Notes: generated from the letters alone by a model not told the origin. A DNA stretch of 64,000 nt from Imbricaverruca yamaguchii (GCA_034440575.1 JAOTOL010001394.1:386001-450000); one strand, 5' to 3'. Shown: positions 10,790 through 23,430, numbered from the stretch's first letter. Translations and numbers: made by a program.

Positions 10790-11740
10790 AAAGATGCGCA
10801 GAAACTTAAGATTTTACTTCTGTATACGGCCTTGACCTTTGAACACCAATCACCCAAAACACACCTCCTCATCGACAAGCCAAAACACACCTACACAGAC
10901 GCAAAAATACACCAACTATTCCTCCACTTTAAAGCTCAACATCCAAACCACAACATCATCTACACAAGCGGGTCATTCTTCGTGCCCGTCTGCATGACAC
11001 AGCATCCACATGCACAGCAAAATGATTCCCAATCTTCTCGGCATACTGCACCAGCTACAACACCAAAATTGAACACAACATCATAGGCACAGACGCAAAA
11101 TCAGCATTACAGAGCATAACACCCCACACCAAATACAAACACCCCCTCATACCCAAAATACTACACATCCACAAACAACTCACTCTACCACAACGACCAA
11201 CACTACTCTGGATCCTAAGTCACACAAACATACACGGCAACGAACACGCAGACACCGAAGCCAACATAGCCACAACACTACAACAAACTACACACTGCCC
11301 ACTTTCACAATCAGACTACTACCCCACAATACGCCAGGCAATTAACAAAGACATTCAACAAACATGGGACACAACAATCACGCAACTACACGAAATTCAC
11401 CCAAAACACGAACTCTGGCACACCATCAAACAAAACACTAGACAAAAAGGACGCACACCAACACGATTACGTCTCGGACACACCGCACTCACGCACTCCT
11501 ACCTCTTACAACAACTCCCACGACCACAATGCACAACATGTCAACGAACACTCACAACTAAACACATACCCATCCACTGCATCAAGTACAACACCGAAAG
11601 ACAACCCATCACAAATTACTGCAACATGAACAACATCCCACTAAGCATTACGACGCTTCTCAACGATGACCATCGAACATTAAACGAGCACATCTTCCAC
11701 TTTCTCTCTATCACACGCCTGATCCACGAACTATGAGAAG
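10790..11740 (+). pseudogene. I-like LINE 3' part: RNase H plus C-terminal zinc knuckle, degraded
   Basis: Across two frames the plus strand reads a RNase H domain: IIYTSGSF near 10,970 stands where the family has YTDGS, so the first catalytic Asp appears lost. GTDAKSALQSI follows near 11,090, then LLWILSHTNIHGNEHADTEA near 11,210. Downstream are the LINE C-terminal blocks TPTRLRLGHTALTHSY and CTTCQRTLTTKHIPIHC, ending near 11,735. The frame breaks near 11,080. The coding strand is almost devoid of G (mostly A and C), unlike the surroundings. Confidence 0.75.
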
Positions 11741-12228
11741 AAGAAAAAATGAGAGAAAAGGTGAAAAGATATGTTGAAAAAGAAAAGAGAATATCAACAA
11801 GAAAAACAGAACATCAATTAAAAAACTAACCTCACGTGATATTTACTAACTACTAATGTTCTTGCATTGTAAAATCAATACTGGCGATGACCCGACCCCA
11901 ACCCTCCAGCTACACCCCGCCCCATGGCACCGACCGAACTGGCAAACTATATTATCCTGCACCAGCTCAGCTTCGACTACTACCTCATCTGCCTGCAAGA
12001 CGTCTCAACTTCTCCGTCTACGCGCCATTCTTCAAGTCGTCTCAACTCTCTCACAACTCGCCTCTACAAGACAACTATAATCTTCTTCGCTTCCTCTCAT
12101 CCCCACCACATTATTCCTCATACCCTTTCACCCCCAACAAACAACGACACAAAATACTGACACCACAAACGCCCCCCCCCCCCCCCAAGAAACAGCCGAC
12201 ATCACCACGCGGTGGCAGGCTGGCCAAA

Positions 12229-12269
<41 letters not shown>

Positions 12270-12720
12270 TGACCTGGCCCATCAAATATTGTTTTGCAAC
12301 CGGTGACGTCACATGGGCTGGACGGGAGACATCGCGGAGTATCTGTCACCAGATGGCAGTCCAAGCAAATGTGACACGGAAGGCGGCAGGCCGTTAACGC
12401 TTTGAGCGTGTTGAAGAGCTGTAGATGCTGGTTTGTAACAGTTGGCGCATAATATATCAGTAACCATTGTACCGGATTTGTATTTACTGTGTCACTATAT
12501 CCAACGGAGCAGGTGGGGATAAGTTCCGGTCGGGAAGTCTGAGAAAAGGCATGGATTATGAAAAATTCAAGAGAAGCTGACTCCAAATAAACTAAGCACT
12601 CCCAGCGGTGTCGATTTTGTGAAAATATTTGGGGGCGAAGTGTATTAGATTCCAACCCCATCCCCCCCCCCCCACCCCCCACCAAAAAAAACTCATCGGA
12701 TTTCGACCACTATATTTTCA
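11741..12720. other. Low-complexity stretch: C-rich, poly-C, (CA)n
   Basis: This holds a C-rich region, a poly-C run near 12,171-12,186 and a (CA)n microsatellite at about 12,232-12,268. Another poly-C is near 12,661-12,678. No gene is recognised. Confidence 0.7.
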
Positions 12721-13000
12721 GACCGCAATAGTTCTGATTTGTATTTGACGATGTGTATGTTTATGTTTATTCAGCATCCTCGCCAACGGGAAAATCGTCC
12801 AGAAACAGGTGAAGCCACATAAACAAAAGAGCAGTGCCCAGTACATACCAACATACAAACTGTGAGTTATGCGACTACAGTGTCGTACAGTGGACTCCGG
12901 TCCATCGTCATCGTCAACGTCATCTATATCCTGAACGTCACCGTCATCCTCCCCTGACTCCACACCAACAAACTCATAATGGCTTAAATAAACTATGCAT
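12720..13000 (-). other. Possible LINE 3' end (minus strand)
   Basis: On the minus strand the stretch ends with TTTCCCGTTGGCGAGGATGC followed by TGAATAAACATAAACATACA. This is the kind of AT-rich 3' end found on some I/Jockey LINEs. An acidic D-rich frame (DDGDVQDIDDVDDDDG) lies just upstream. The family is uncertain and no RT is attached. Confidence 0.3.
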
Positions 13001-14363
13001 GAGCCCACATGCAGGCTCAAACACATCGGCCTTGATGGAGCCTTGGAGCACAGCAGGCCTGAACTGTGATGACGAACTGTGTGAACTGTGTGATGTGTGT
13101 CGCAACAGGAACATTTTTACTGCAACCCTGTTGGTGCTTGTAATTCTTTCCCTCCAAAAGGTAAAGTGCGGAGTTTTCTATACCTTTGGTAGTGCTTGTG
13201 CCCACCATATTTACCTTCTTGACTTCATTCACCAATTTGATTTTTAATTTACCTTGAAATTTACTTCGAACGGATCAAGGAGGATAACGTTCCCACATCT
13301 CCAAAATGCCACCATTCGCGGTAGTTGAAGCGTAGCAACACCAAATCCAGATCATATCATGAAGTCGAATAATTGCTTTCCCAAAATTGTAATGAAAGTC
13401 AAGGTTACTAAGCAGGGGTCAGGTCAAATTCTCTCTTCCTATCGCGGTAAAGGGAAAACCTTTTCGTGCAGAACATGATAAAATAATGATATAAACATTC
13501 TGTTTGAAAATATGTGTCTAGGTCAATGGTGTTAGATCATGTCAAGTACTATACATATTTTACACTGCCGTCCTTTGTGTGGAGTTCGGATTTTTGTGCG
13601 CGTCAGCAGCGGCAACGGGCGACATTGTGCCCGCAATGTCGTCTTATGCCGAATCCTACTATTCCTTGTGAATTGAAATTTCAATTCGGTTTTAAAGCCA
13701 CCGAAGTAGTACACCATGACATTGTGTGAACAAACCATGATTCGAGATAACCCGACTCCGTGTGACCGGACCTTATTATGTGAAGCAAATATAAAGCATA
13801 TAAAGAACAAGTATAGAGGTGCAAGAAGTTGGACAATAGGAGCACGTGGCATGCGAAAGGAGTTTTCATATAGGTGCGGGGGACACGAATAAGGCCACAA
13901 CGTTGCCGCACCCAAAATAATTTCTGGTCGCGCTGCTGTCAGTACCTGTAATCACTACTTAAGTGGAAATAAGGCCAGTCTCGCTGCTGACAGTTTGTTT
14001 TTCTGATGTCATCAATATCCATTGATCTAAATGCACAACAAGAACAGCTGTTTCTGAAGCAGATTATGTCTGAAGCAACTTTTTATGCCATGTTACCTTA
14101 CTGAAAGCACCTTTTTGTTGTTTATGTAGCTCACAACCCGAAAAGTAAGGATTTGCTCAGCAAATGAGTAGTTCCATCATTTTAGTCACGTTCATAAGCA
14201 TTCCATTTGAATTATAAATTCCAAGAATTCCTAAAAAGTTTCAAGCAGAAACTTACCACCATACCTAGCCACATTCGTTTGCTCTATGGAGGCAAAGGTG
14301 TGTACAAACGTACCCTGTTATCACCTTAAAGCACAATAATACTCAAATATGGAGTATATGGCA
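13001..14363. other. No gene recognised
   Basis: Short ORFs only, none with a visible domain, repeat unit or splice context that I can support. Confidence 0.4.
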
Positions 14364-15204
14364 TTAACCCGTCCCGTCTCGGGGGTCTTCAACTGCCCCC
14401 CCTCAGGTTTTTTTTTTCACGGATAGCGGACAAACGGCGTGCGGCAGCGCGCCAAAATTTAGCATATCTTTCCACATCAATTTCACATGCTGATTCAAAA
14501 TGTGTAGGTCAGGTCATCTAGGGTTAACGAGTTCGTCAAGGTCTAGTGAGGTCACCGCCAAAAAAACTTCAACCACTTGTCACGCTTTAACGGATACAGA
14601 TATTTTAATGAAACTTTCAGCGTTTGCTTATCTTTTAGGATGCATCAAAACGGACGAGTCGAATTTTTCCTTTTTCGTTTTTGACTACATATAAATTTTG
14701 CATATTTGCCAATTACAGTTCAAATAGAAGATTCTGGCTAAAGTAAGCATATTTTATTAATGTAAGTTAACTTCCAACAACGTTTCTCGGTCTTCTCTAC
14801 CCACTGGAAGAGGAAAACTAAATATAATTTGAAAACTCAAAGTTTTAAATGAAAAAAAATGTATTTTTGTGGGACAAAAATGTTATGGCCCTGGTCGATT
14901 TCGCTGTCCTATTCTCATTCCAAATAAGTTTTGTTTTTTATTTATCCCCAAAATGAACTCCCTAGAGCCAAAAACATAAGGCAAGTCGTGAAAAGTCGTG
15001 AAAATATAGCTCCCTGATGACGTAACTTTTGGAGGAAAATTATTTTGGGGGCTTGATCCGGACCCTACTTGTTGAGTGCTTTCCGATGACACCTCTTTCG
15101 TTTTCGTGCGACGCTTAGTTTAAATTTTAGAGGGGGTTACTATCCGCCCCCCCCCCCCCAGAGACGGGGTGTGAGGATCTAACCGGAGAGACGGCGCGGA
15201 TTAA
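14364..15204 (+). mobile_element. TTAA-flanked MITE, copy 2 (forward)
   Basis: An 841-bp copy from TTAACCCGTCCCGTCTCGGG (14,364) to GGCGCGGATTAA (15,204). The ends are imperfect inverted repeats (TTAACCCG...CCGTCT), and an inner CCGTCTCGG / CAGAGACGG pair lies next to them. The interior holds conserved blocks such as GAAACTTTCAGCGTTTGCTT shared with the other copies. It has no coding capacity. Confidence 0.85.
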
Positions 15205-18200
15205 TATAGAAACCCCGTGCAGAAATCAGAAAAGGGCACGGACTGGAATTTTTGGCGCTTACCTGCCAACTTCTTCCTCTACTGTTTCTTTGGGAATTAA
15301 GTAGCAGCATGTTATTCACTGTCTAAAATAACACCAACCTGCAGACACATCAGGCTTGAAGTGCACAAAAACGAAGCAGCGCAACGTCACATGAGTTTAG
15401 CCACCGGATTAGACATCACACGCAAATGCACCACAAATGTCTCACCTACGTAATTTTTGTCGACCACAGTCGCTAATTTGAGAATCTGGGATTTAGGTAC
15501 TTGAACTTTATATCTTTGGATGTTACGGTTTTCGATGTTCTGAAAAACGGCCATAATGACCGGTGGAAACTAGGCAATGCATTAACTTCGTATGTCTCAT
15601 GCGCAGCGAAATTTAAATATGGCTGATGCCCTTGACCTCATATAACTAGACAGACAACTCGACGTTTCAAAACTGTCCTGTCGGCGGCGCCGCATATGGG
15701 CAAAATGGCAGCGCTGGTAGGCGCTGTGCAGTATGTTGTGGATGCACAGCGGAGATGCTGGGGCGTTTTTGACAGTGAAAATGACTATATTGTTTTCAAA
15801 TGACATATTCATATATCATGCAAAAACCTTGCTTGATATAAATGCATATATCAAGCAAAAGCATCATCATCTATTCCGCATTAAGCCTACACTTAGACCT
15901 GCCGCGTCCCTGCTTTTCATCCCCTTGCAGAGACAGATACCGAGGGCATAGGGGACATGTGTCTCCTCATGGCAAGGTGGCGCCCACCTTACCAGGTAAA
16001 GTGGGCATACAGTGAGGCTCGAGTGCATCCTCTCCAGATGAAAATGTGCACCTTAGAATCATTGAGTGCACCACTTGAATTTTCAGCCGAAATCTCCCTT
16101 CCAAGACCATCGATTGCACCACTCTCGAAATTTTCAGCTGGATGCACACCTGGGAGCTCATCCAATGGCTCCAGACATGCCCCCTTCATGATAATCCTGA
16201 ATCAACACCTGCCTTCTTGGCTACGCCCTTGGAAGACGCCCCGGGCTAATAGAAAGAACTACAATTAAAGAGGAGGTCCTGAACGCACGGATGTTGATTT
16301 CTGAAAATTATCCAGGTGGGGGTGAAGGAGGCCAAAATACAAGAAGGCAATGGGCAGGCCAAGATTGATTGGGGGAGCACACTCTATGGGGTCACATGAT
16401 AGGGCTTGGAATCATTGGCGGGGATAAAGCCAACATTGATGTGGCACTTGTCCCCTCGAAAGTATATATAGCAACACCCCTGTCTGAGCGTCAGCCTATG
16501 CCCTGCAGGATGGTCGTGCGGGTGCAGGGATGGTCGGCTGATTCAGGGATATGTCCCCATGGAACCTGCACCCCTCCGAGAAGACTCGAGTGTTCCACTT
16601 CATATTTGTCAACCAGAAGCACCCTTCAGTGTGCTCAAGTATACGCCTGTCCCTGCTAAACGGATTTTTGTTTAGCCCCTTCATGTATTTTTGCAGGATG
16701 CACCTCCTAAAAATGGCGCCCCTAGACAAATACCCTTGTCCCATGACAATTCCTGGAACCCACCCTGATGAGGATTAGGGTGCACACACAGTACATGTAT
16801 GCTGTCAACTACAAACATTCCCAGCGTTACTTCGCAAGCGTGTATGGGGTCATGATTCCATGGGGTACACATGCCGAAAATCGCAAAAAGTTGCCAAACC
16901 GATGATAGAAGCTAGACATCAGAACCACAGCTACAATATTTTTAAAGACTTTTCGCCATTTGTATTTGCTCATCATGAACCAAACATCATTTTCACTACT
17001 TATTATCAAAATCTATCCATAACTTTTCATCTTACATTTAATTCCAGGGCCAAAATACATGGGAGCCGGCGGCGCGCTTAATCTTTTGCCCATATACCGC
17101 TGCTCCAGCCGGGACCTGCCGCAATAGGACGCGGACGGTGCGGCGAGTCGGCCGTCTAGTTATATATATAGAGGTCAATGCCTGATGATATCAATTCCTG
17201 CCGTAGTAAAGGAAAAAGCTATGACGTCACCAAGGCTTCCAGGAAAACGTTGATGCGCCTTGTAAGGTAATGTATCCTTGGTGGCATTTGATGCGCGCTG
17301 CCAGATATTGGTCCTGCGCGATAACACCTTATATTGATTTTGTATGACTGTGCACAGTGCTTACCTATTGCCTTCTTCAGCAATATCAATTGTAACAGTG
17401 TCCATCCAGCTTCTTCCAACTTCTTTCTTTCATGGTATCATAAGCTGGCAGACTGGCTCAGATGTGGCTCTCGTTGGTTCAGTTTGAGGTACCTAGGTAC
17501 CTAGGCAATATCTTATTGGGCATGTACCTAGGTAGGTACCTACCTTGGTAAATATCAAGCTGATATGGTGATGGGTGGTCTGCTGGATGTCATTATAGTT
17601 TGTATATCCACAATCTCAATGATAAATGTGATTGTTTTCACTGCACTGGATTGTATGAAGTTTGACGACTGGAAATTGAGAATCGAATGAATCCTGTTCA
17701 AGCTCCATAAGGGAAGAGGTAGGTATCTGAGCACGTTATGTTTCCTGAACCCCAACCTTTTGACGTCTCCCACATCATGTTCAGTCCATGGATAACAAAC
17801 ATATTATGGTATTCAGAAATGATGGACTTGTTTCTATCAAAATATAAATGTCTGATTGCATAGTTTTACCAATTCTTTGTGCACAGACCAGGCAAATTAC
17901 ACAGGCATGATTTTAGGCTTGAAAGAGCAATTGGCTTAAGAAAACCATAGGGAAGTGATTTACAATTTGTTGTGCAATTACATCAGCATACTTTGGTCAT
18001 CACTAATAGCTTGTACCACAATTGATGCAGTGAGATATTCCTGCACAATAACATTTTCCTGTTCAGAATACAGCACACCACTACAAAATAATTATCTATT
18101 TTAAAGTTGCTCTTTACAAGTGGTTAGGGGATTTTCATTGAAAGGAGTTGTTTGAATGTGGATAGCTTGTTCATTTTTGTGTTCAGTAAACACAGTATAA

Positions 18201-18931
18201 TTGCTGGTTCAGCTTTATGAAAGCAGCACTAGAGCTATTTGTTGCATGGTGCCTTAAGTGTTCAGAACCCCCTCTTCCCCTATGCATGTGGCGTTCCCAT
18301 TAGTGGTGTGACAAACATCAATATGACAATGCAATTGTTGTTTAGTGGCTTACCAGATTTGTCAGACAATTTGGTTTAAAGTACATCAGCGTCAGCTAAT
18401 CTTAACATCCTATGATGTAGGAAAGTTGCCCTTCCAAAGTGGATGGAAATCCAGCTATTTCAGGTTTTTTTGCACAATGTTCATGTTTAAAGCAAACGGT
18501 GGAGAGCCAGGCTACTATCTTATCCAAATATGTTTCTTTTGAGTGCAATATGTGTATCAACTAAGTTTCCCATTTCGTATGATTTTTTCCTTTTTTCCTT
18601 TGGCTATCTTATCAGCATAAAATTAGCATAGGTTATTGGGGGGCAAATCAACATGGGGGCCAAGATCAACATTGGTGGGGACATGGCCCACACAAAAGGA
18701 TACAAATCGACGCCTCTGGGCACTCCCGTGTAGGCATCCATGTGCGGCACATTTATAAAGGTCTGATTGTGTTGCATGATGAATGTTTCCAAACAAACAT
18801 GAAATATGCTAGTGTTTGCTTGTCGAATGCCGACGATCTTCTTCATGTACTGTGTTTTACCTGTTTTTTTTTTCCTTACGGTCGGAGCAGTGTCTGGGAA
18901 GCACTTGCTCCCCTCCCTGTGTTGGATGTGC
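15205..18931. other. No gene recognised; small palindromes only
   Basis: I see no conserved coding sequence. A small palindrome TTGCTTGATAT...ATATCAAGCAA lies near 15,829-15,857, and GTACCTAGGTACCTAGG-type palindromic repeats lie at about 17,489-17,546. Short ORFs look random. Confidence 0.4.
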
Positions 18932-19124
18932 CCTTCCAATAATTTCGGGGGACGAGTAGCCTAGGGGTAAGTTGCTCGTCTCACAATCGAAAGGTTGTGA
19001 GTTCGAGTCTCATCTGTCGCTACTCTTCGCCCGCGACCAGACGGCGTGAGAGATTTGCGACGCTACATGAGTCAACGGTCGATGTGTCGTAAAACCAATA
19101 ACCAACCAACCTTCCAATAATTTC
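18932..19124 (+). mobile_element. tRNA-Val-like SINE, copy 3, perfect 15-bp TSD
   Basis: The body (18,948-19,109) begins GGGGACGAGTAGCCTAGGGG, has a B box GGTTGTGAGTTCGAGTC and ends with an AACCAACCAAC tail. CCTTCCAATAATTTC flanks it exactly at 18,932-18,946 and 19,110-19,124. This is the best-preserved insertion of the family here and suggests recent activity. Confidence 0.95.
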
Positions 19125-20080
19125 AACATCCAATATTGGACCTTATTGTGTTACCCCAAAAAAAAACCAAACATTTGGACCTGATTATTGCCTTCATGCA
19201 TTGTACCCTCTTGATCATTTTCAGAAACCTACACCTATGCTGGGCAGCTACCAGAGGCATTGTTGTGTATACCTTAAGAGAGCAACTACCCCAAGGGGCG
19301 GAAACATGAGAGCACTGGGGTATGCCCCTCCCCATGGAAAGATGCTGCCCATCTGACTGGAGTATTTGTTTAGGAATTGAAGGCCAAAAAGTGCGACGAC
19401 CCCGTCGCTCAATTTTCAGCCGAAGACGATACTCTGAGGGTAAATGCGCCTTCTTCGGGGTAAACGGTACCCAGTATGGTCAAGTGCACTCATCCCTCCT
19501 CTCAACAGACATCCAGGAAAATACTCACGTCCAGGGACTTTTGCAGCGGCGGTCCTCCGAGGAAATGTCGCCCCCTCCCCCAGACGAGTGTCGCCATGGA
19601 CATTTTTGGATCCGCCTCTGACCTGTCCGTGTGCGTATTATTGAGATGCCCGAAGCTAAGTCTGGAAAATTCACACTACATGCACAGTGATAGTAGTTTC
19701 AAATACATAATTTGATAATTTAGTTGGGAAATTACACCCAGACAGGAACAAATCGTAAATTGTTATGCGTTATTTCCGGACACTTAATATTCCTTTTCCA
19801 CGTTTGCATTTGCCCTTGACAAAAATAAGGCAGATGGTAAGCCAAAAATATATATTGCATACATGATGGATTGAAATAAGAGATAAACCGTAAACGATAT
19901 GGTGCATTATGTGCCAAACGTCACACCAACCGCTGAGGACATCAGGTACATAATTGAGATTACATCACACAATATACAGGTCTCAATAGCGGCGGATCCA
20001 GGAGCCAAGAGTGTCCCGCTCACCTGTCATGCAAAGAGCGGGGGCATGGCACACGGGCACGCCCCGAACTTGTAAGCCCC
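19125..20080. other. No gene recognised
   Basis: Only short ORFs. No domain or repeat family I can support. Confidence 0.4.
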
Positions 20081-20595
20081 TAGCATGATTTTCATGGTCT
20101 CGGTCTGTCTCTTTGGGGTCATCTATCATTGTGATTTTCAAGGGCCACTGCATTACTTTTTTGGGAGTCACAGCGTGATCTTCAGTGTCCCCCAGCTTGA
20201 ACTTTTCAACTCCCAGCGTGATTTTTAGGGACCCGCCAGTATTTTTTTGGTCCCCAGCGTCATTCTCGATGATCACCCCACGATGTCTTGGAACCAAGCG
20301 TTATTTTAATGGGACCCGGTGCGACTTTTTTGGCCCCGATGGTATTTTCAAGTCTTACTTTTTGCATCCATCATTTTTGGGATCTATGTGCGATTTTTGG
20401 GGCCCAAATGTAATTTTCACGAGCATCGTTACAATTTTTTGGGCCCAACCATTTTCAGGGGTCTCTGCGTGGCTTCTTGGGTCCAGAATGTGATTTGTCA
20501 TGGGTCCGGTGCGATCCTTGGGGGCCCAGCGGGATTTTTAAGCGATCTGGTGCAATTTTTATGTATCCCGGCGATATTATTGGTGGCCCCAACAG
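20080..20595. repeat. Degenerate ~30-bp minisatellite (GGGCCC/ATTTT type)
   Basis: Blocks of the form CCCAGCGTGATTTTTAGGG recur about every 30 bases with much drift (for example 20,213, 20,330, 20,395, 20,520). ORFs through it (Phe/Pro/Gly-rich on the plus strand) follow the periodicity and are not taken as genes. Confidence 0.65.
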
Positions 20596-20923
20596 TCTCT
20601 CAGGGATTATGGGACAACAGAGCACTGTCCCTTTTGCCCTCCTTCGGTAGGCCACTGGCTCTATCCAGACACAGAAATTATCTATATGGGAAACCAGGAA
20701 CTCGGCTACGAAATCCCCACCGCCAAGTAGTTAATCATAGGAAACTTCTTCCACTCTAATCTCCCGCTCTTCACAAGCAAAATGCATGGATACGGCTAAG
20801 GCGGCGGGCATTTCACGGTCCTAATCGCATGTGTCGCAGCTCTGGCGGCTGTATCTGGAAGCTTCCGCGATTTGTCTCTGAATCTGGCCAAACTTCCGTG
20901 TTTCCCGCATGACATTTCCTATC

Positions 20924-21019
20924 TTAGCCCGTCCCGTCTCGGGGGGGGGGGGTCTTCAACCGCCCCCCACCCCCGAGACGGGGGTGTGAGGATTTGACCG
21001 GAAAGATGGCGCGGGTTAA
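20924..21019 (+). mobile_element. Minimal 96-bp MITE derivative (ends only)
   Basis: It starts TTAGCCCGTCCCGTCTCGGG and ends GACCGGAAAGATGGCGCGGGTTAA-like (TTAA at 21,016-21,019). The whole ~740-bp interior of the family is missing, leaving both termini and the inner CCGTCTCGGGG / CCCCGAGACGG inverted pair as a hairpin. Confidence 0.85.
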
Positions 21020-21534
21020 ATATCATCAAAATGGGACAAAATCGGGTTCAATACAAAGCTTCAAGAATCTTGTCTTCGGGTATGAGCTTCATTTCCTCTA
21101 ACACTAGCGTGTTTTGCTTGGACGTACGAGGTCTGCCTTCATGTCGAGCTCCACAGGTATTCCGCGGTGCCCCGGGTAGTAGCAGTATCAGATGTAGCAG
21201 CAGTAGCAGTAGCAGATGATACATGCCAACTAAAGATCACGGCTGGGGAGGTAGGACCAAGTAAGAGGTAACTCTTGCAACATAGTTCCTCCCCATTCGA
21301 TGCAGGGGTATGTGCCTCCCATGGTAAGGTGGTACACCTCCGGCCAGGAAAAGTCGGCGATATTATATTTAGGCTACCGTCGGAGGTACCGATATTGGCT
21401 GGAATGTCACGCCATTATCACAGTTACCCCAAATCGCTGCCAGGAAGACATGTGTCAATACGGAGCCAGCAGCTGGTTTTCAGGATTGGTTCCATTTTTC
21501 CTGCATATGCGTCCAGACCAGGGGTGTTCTTTAA

Positions 21535-22328
21535 TTAACCCGCGTCGTACCGGGGCGGGGGCGGTCGTTGACGACCCCTCCCCCATAAGGTTTTCGCGTA
21601 GACTGGGAAAGAACCGCGCGCGGTAGCGCGCCGAAATTTAGCATATCATTGCCTACATCAATCTGGCATGTTGTGTACAGATTTTGAAGTCAGGTCATCT
21701 AGGGTCAACGAGCTAGTCAAGGTCAAGTAAGATCCCCTCCAAAAATCGTTCAGCAAGTCGTCACGCTTTAATGGATGAAGATATTTGTATGAAACTTTCA
21801 GCGTTTGCTTATCTTTAGGGATGTAACAAAACGCACCATATATTTTTTTCTTCATTTTCCTTCTTTTATTACTTGTTAGTTTTGTACATTTGCCCTTTAG
21901 AGTTAAAATACATGATTCTGGCCAAAGTAAGATTTTGTGTTGGGCCAAGTTGACTTCGGTCAATATTTTTCGGTCCACTCTACCAATTGGAAAAGGAAAA
22001 CTAGAGAAAGCTTGAAAACTAAAAATTTTAAGTGTAAAGAAATATATTTGTGATTTTTCGGTGGCCAAAAATGTTGTGGTACTGGCCAATTTCGCTTTCC
22101 TTTTCTGATCCTTTTTTAAAATCTGCCTCAAAATGAACCCTCAGATCCACAAACATGATGTAAGTCGTGAAACTCTAGGGGCCATAGTGACGTCACTTTT
22201 GTGGGATTTTTTGGGGGAGGCGGTGGCTGGTCCTTCTCGTCGAGCGCTTTCTGATGACAACTATTTCCTTTTAGTGCGACGCTTTATTTGGATCTGACGG
22301 GAGAGACGCCAGATTGATTGGCGTCTCT
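21535..22328 (+). mobile_element. TTAA-flanked MITE, copy 4, 3' end folded back
   Basis: It starts TTAACCCGCGTCGTACCGGG and carries the family interior (CAGGTCATCTAGGGTCAACG, GAAACTTTCAGCGTTTGCTT). Near 22,290 the normal 3' end is replaced by a perfect 25-bp palindrome: TTTGGATCTGACGGGAGAGA... on the left arm, its complement on the right, loop about 7 bases. Its arm resembles the family 3' terminus (GGATTTGACCGGAAAGACGG), so the end was duplicated in inverted order. Confidence 0.8.
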
Positions 22329-22417
22329 CCCGTCAGATCCAAACAGTGAAAACAATGGAAGATACGGTGCTAATTGGCTGTAGGACGAATTTGGAGTCTG
22401 AGAAAATCACTACGTCC

Positions 22418-22453
22418 CCTGAAGCAATGGCCATTCTGGTCATTGCTTCAGGA
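22418..22453. repeat. Hairpin made from a LINE RNase H fragment
   Basis: CCTGAAGCAATG...CATTGCTTCAGG forms a 12-bp stem. Its left part with the loop (GAAGCAATGGCCATTCTGG) is identical to sequence inside the RNase H frame at about 22,693-22,712, so a piece was copied upstream and partly inverted. Confidence 0.75.
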
Positions 22454-22559
22454 GTCCTCAAACATGTATTAACCCAAGGTGTTTCTACCAAAGGTCGGGT
22501 ACTTGTTTTCGGAGAATAAATATACTATCACCATCACTTCTTGGCATCTTCCACAAATT

Positions 22560-23430
22560 TGCTGATGACTACAATCACAAATCACCCGTATTCACGGATG
22601 GGTCAAAACACGAGGCAAAGGTAGCATCGGCATCATTGGACCAGGTCTCAGCCTTTCCAAGCGTTTACCGGATAACTTCTCCAACTACTCCGCTGAAGCA
22701 ATGGCCATTCTGGCCTCTATCTCCATTCCTATGAGGCGAAAAGCCAGAGACATAGTGATCTTCTCAGATTCCAAATCCATCCTACAGTCATTTAGCAACA
22801 CTCACGACTGTCCGCATGACTTCATTGATCGAATCCAACAGATCGTGACCCATAGCGTAAATATGAACCTTTCCTTCCTCTGGATCCCGGGCCACGCCAA
22901 CATCCCAGGTAACGAAGAATCAGACCTGCTCGCAAAGAAAGACTTCGCATTGAACACTTACCGTAGCGTGGAATACTCGGTAGATGATTGCAAAGCACTC
23001 CTACAACGCCACACTCGCTAACATCAACAGAACACATGGACACAACACAACTCAGCATAACACGAATCCAGCCACACCCACGCAATCAAACCAACGATAG
23101 GCACATGGAACACACCATATCAATTTCACCGACAAATAGAGGTCATCCTTACTAGACTTAGATCTGGTTGCACAAAAATAACACAGCCTCGATTAGAGGA
23201 TGACCAATACACAACACCTCACTGCGACACCTGCAACACCACGTTAAGCGTAGGACACATCCTGTTAGACTGCAGTAGCTTTAGCTCTCAAAGACAACCA
23301 CTTAAGGCATTCTGCCAAAGAGAGGGCATCACCCTATCGCTTCCATCGCTTCTCGGTGACAAACACCCAGAACTCCTTCAATTGCTGTTTGAATATCTGT
23401 ATGCCACAAAACTAGCAGGAACACCGTAGG
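22560..23430 (+). pseudogene. I-like LINE 3' part: RNase H and C-terminal zinc knuckle
   Basis: PVFTDGSKH (about 22,590) holds the first RNase H catalytic Asp. IVIFSDSKSILQSF and LWIPGHANIPGNEESDLLAK (22,750-22,940) hold the later ones, so all the expected acidic positions look present. A one-base shift near 22,608 and a stop at 23,021 interrupt the frame. Beyond it come RLRSGCTKITQPRLEDD and the knuckle HCDTCNTTLSVGHILLDC, then the ORF2 end near 23,428. RNase H followed by this CCHC tail is the layout of I-group LINEs. Only the 3' end is present. Confidence 0.85.

Noticed and set aside
12128..12685. 185-residue minus-strand frame
   Set aside because: It includes (CA)n and poly-C translated as Cys/Val and Gly runs; no domain.
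20185..20759. Phe/Gly/Pro-rich open frames
   Set aside because: They follow a degenerate ~30-bp minisatellite.
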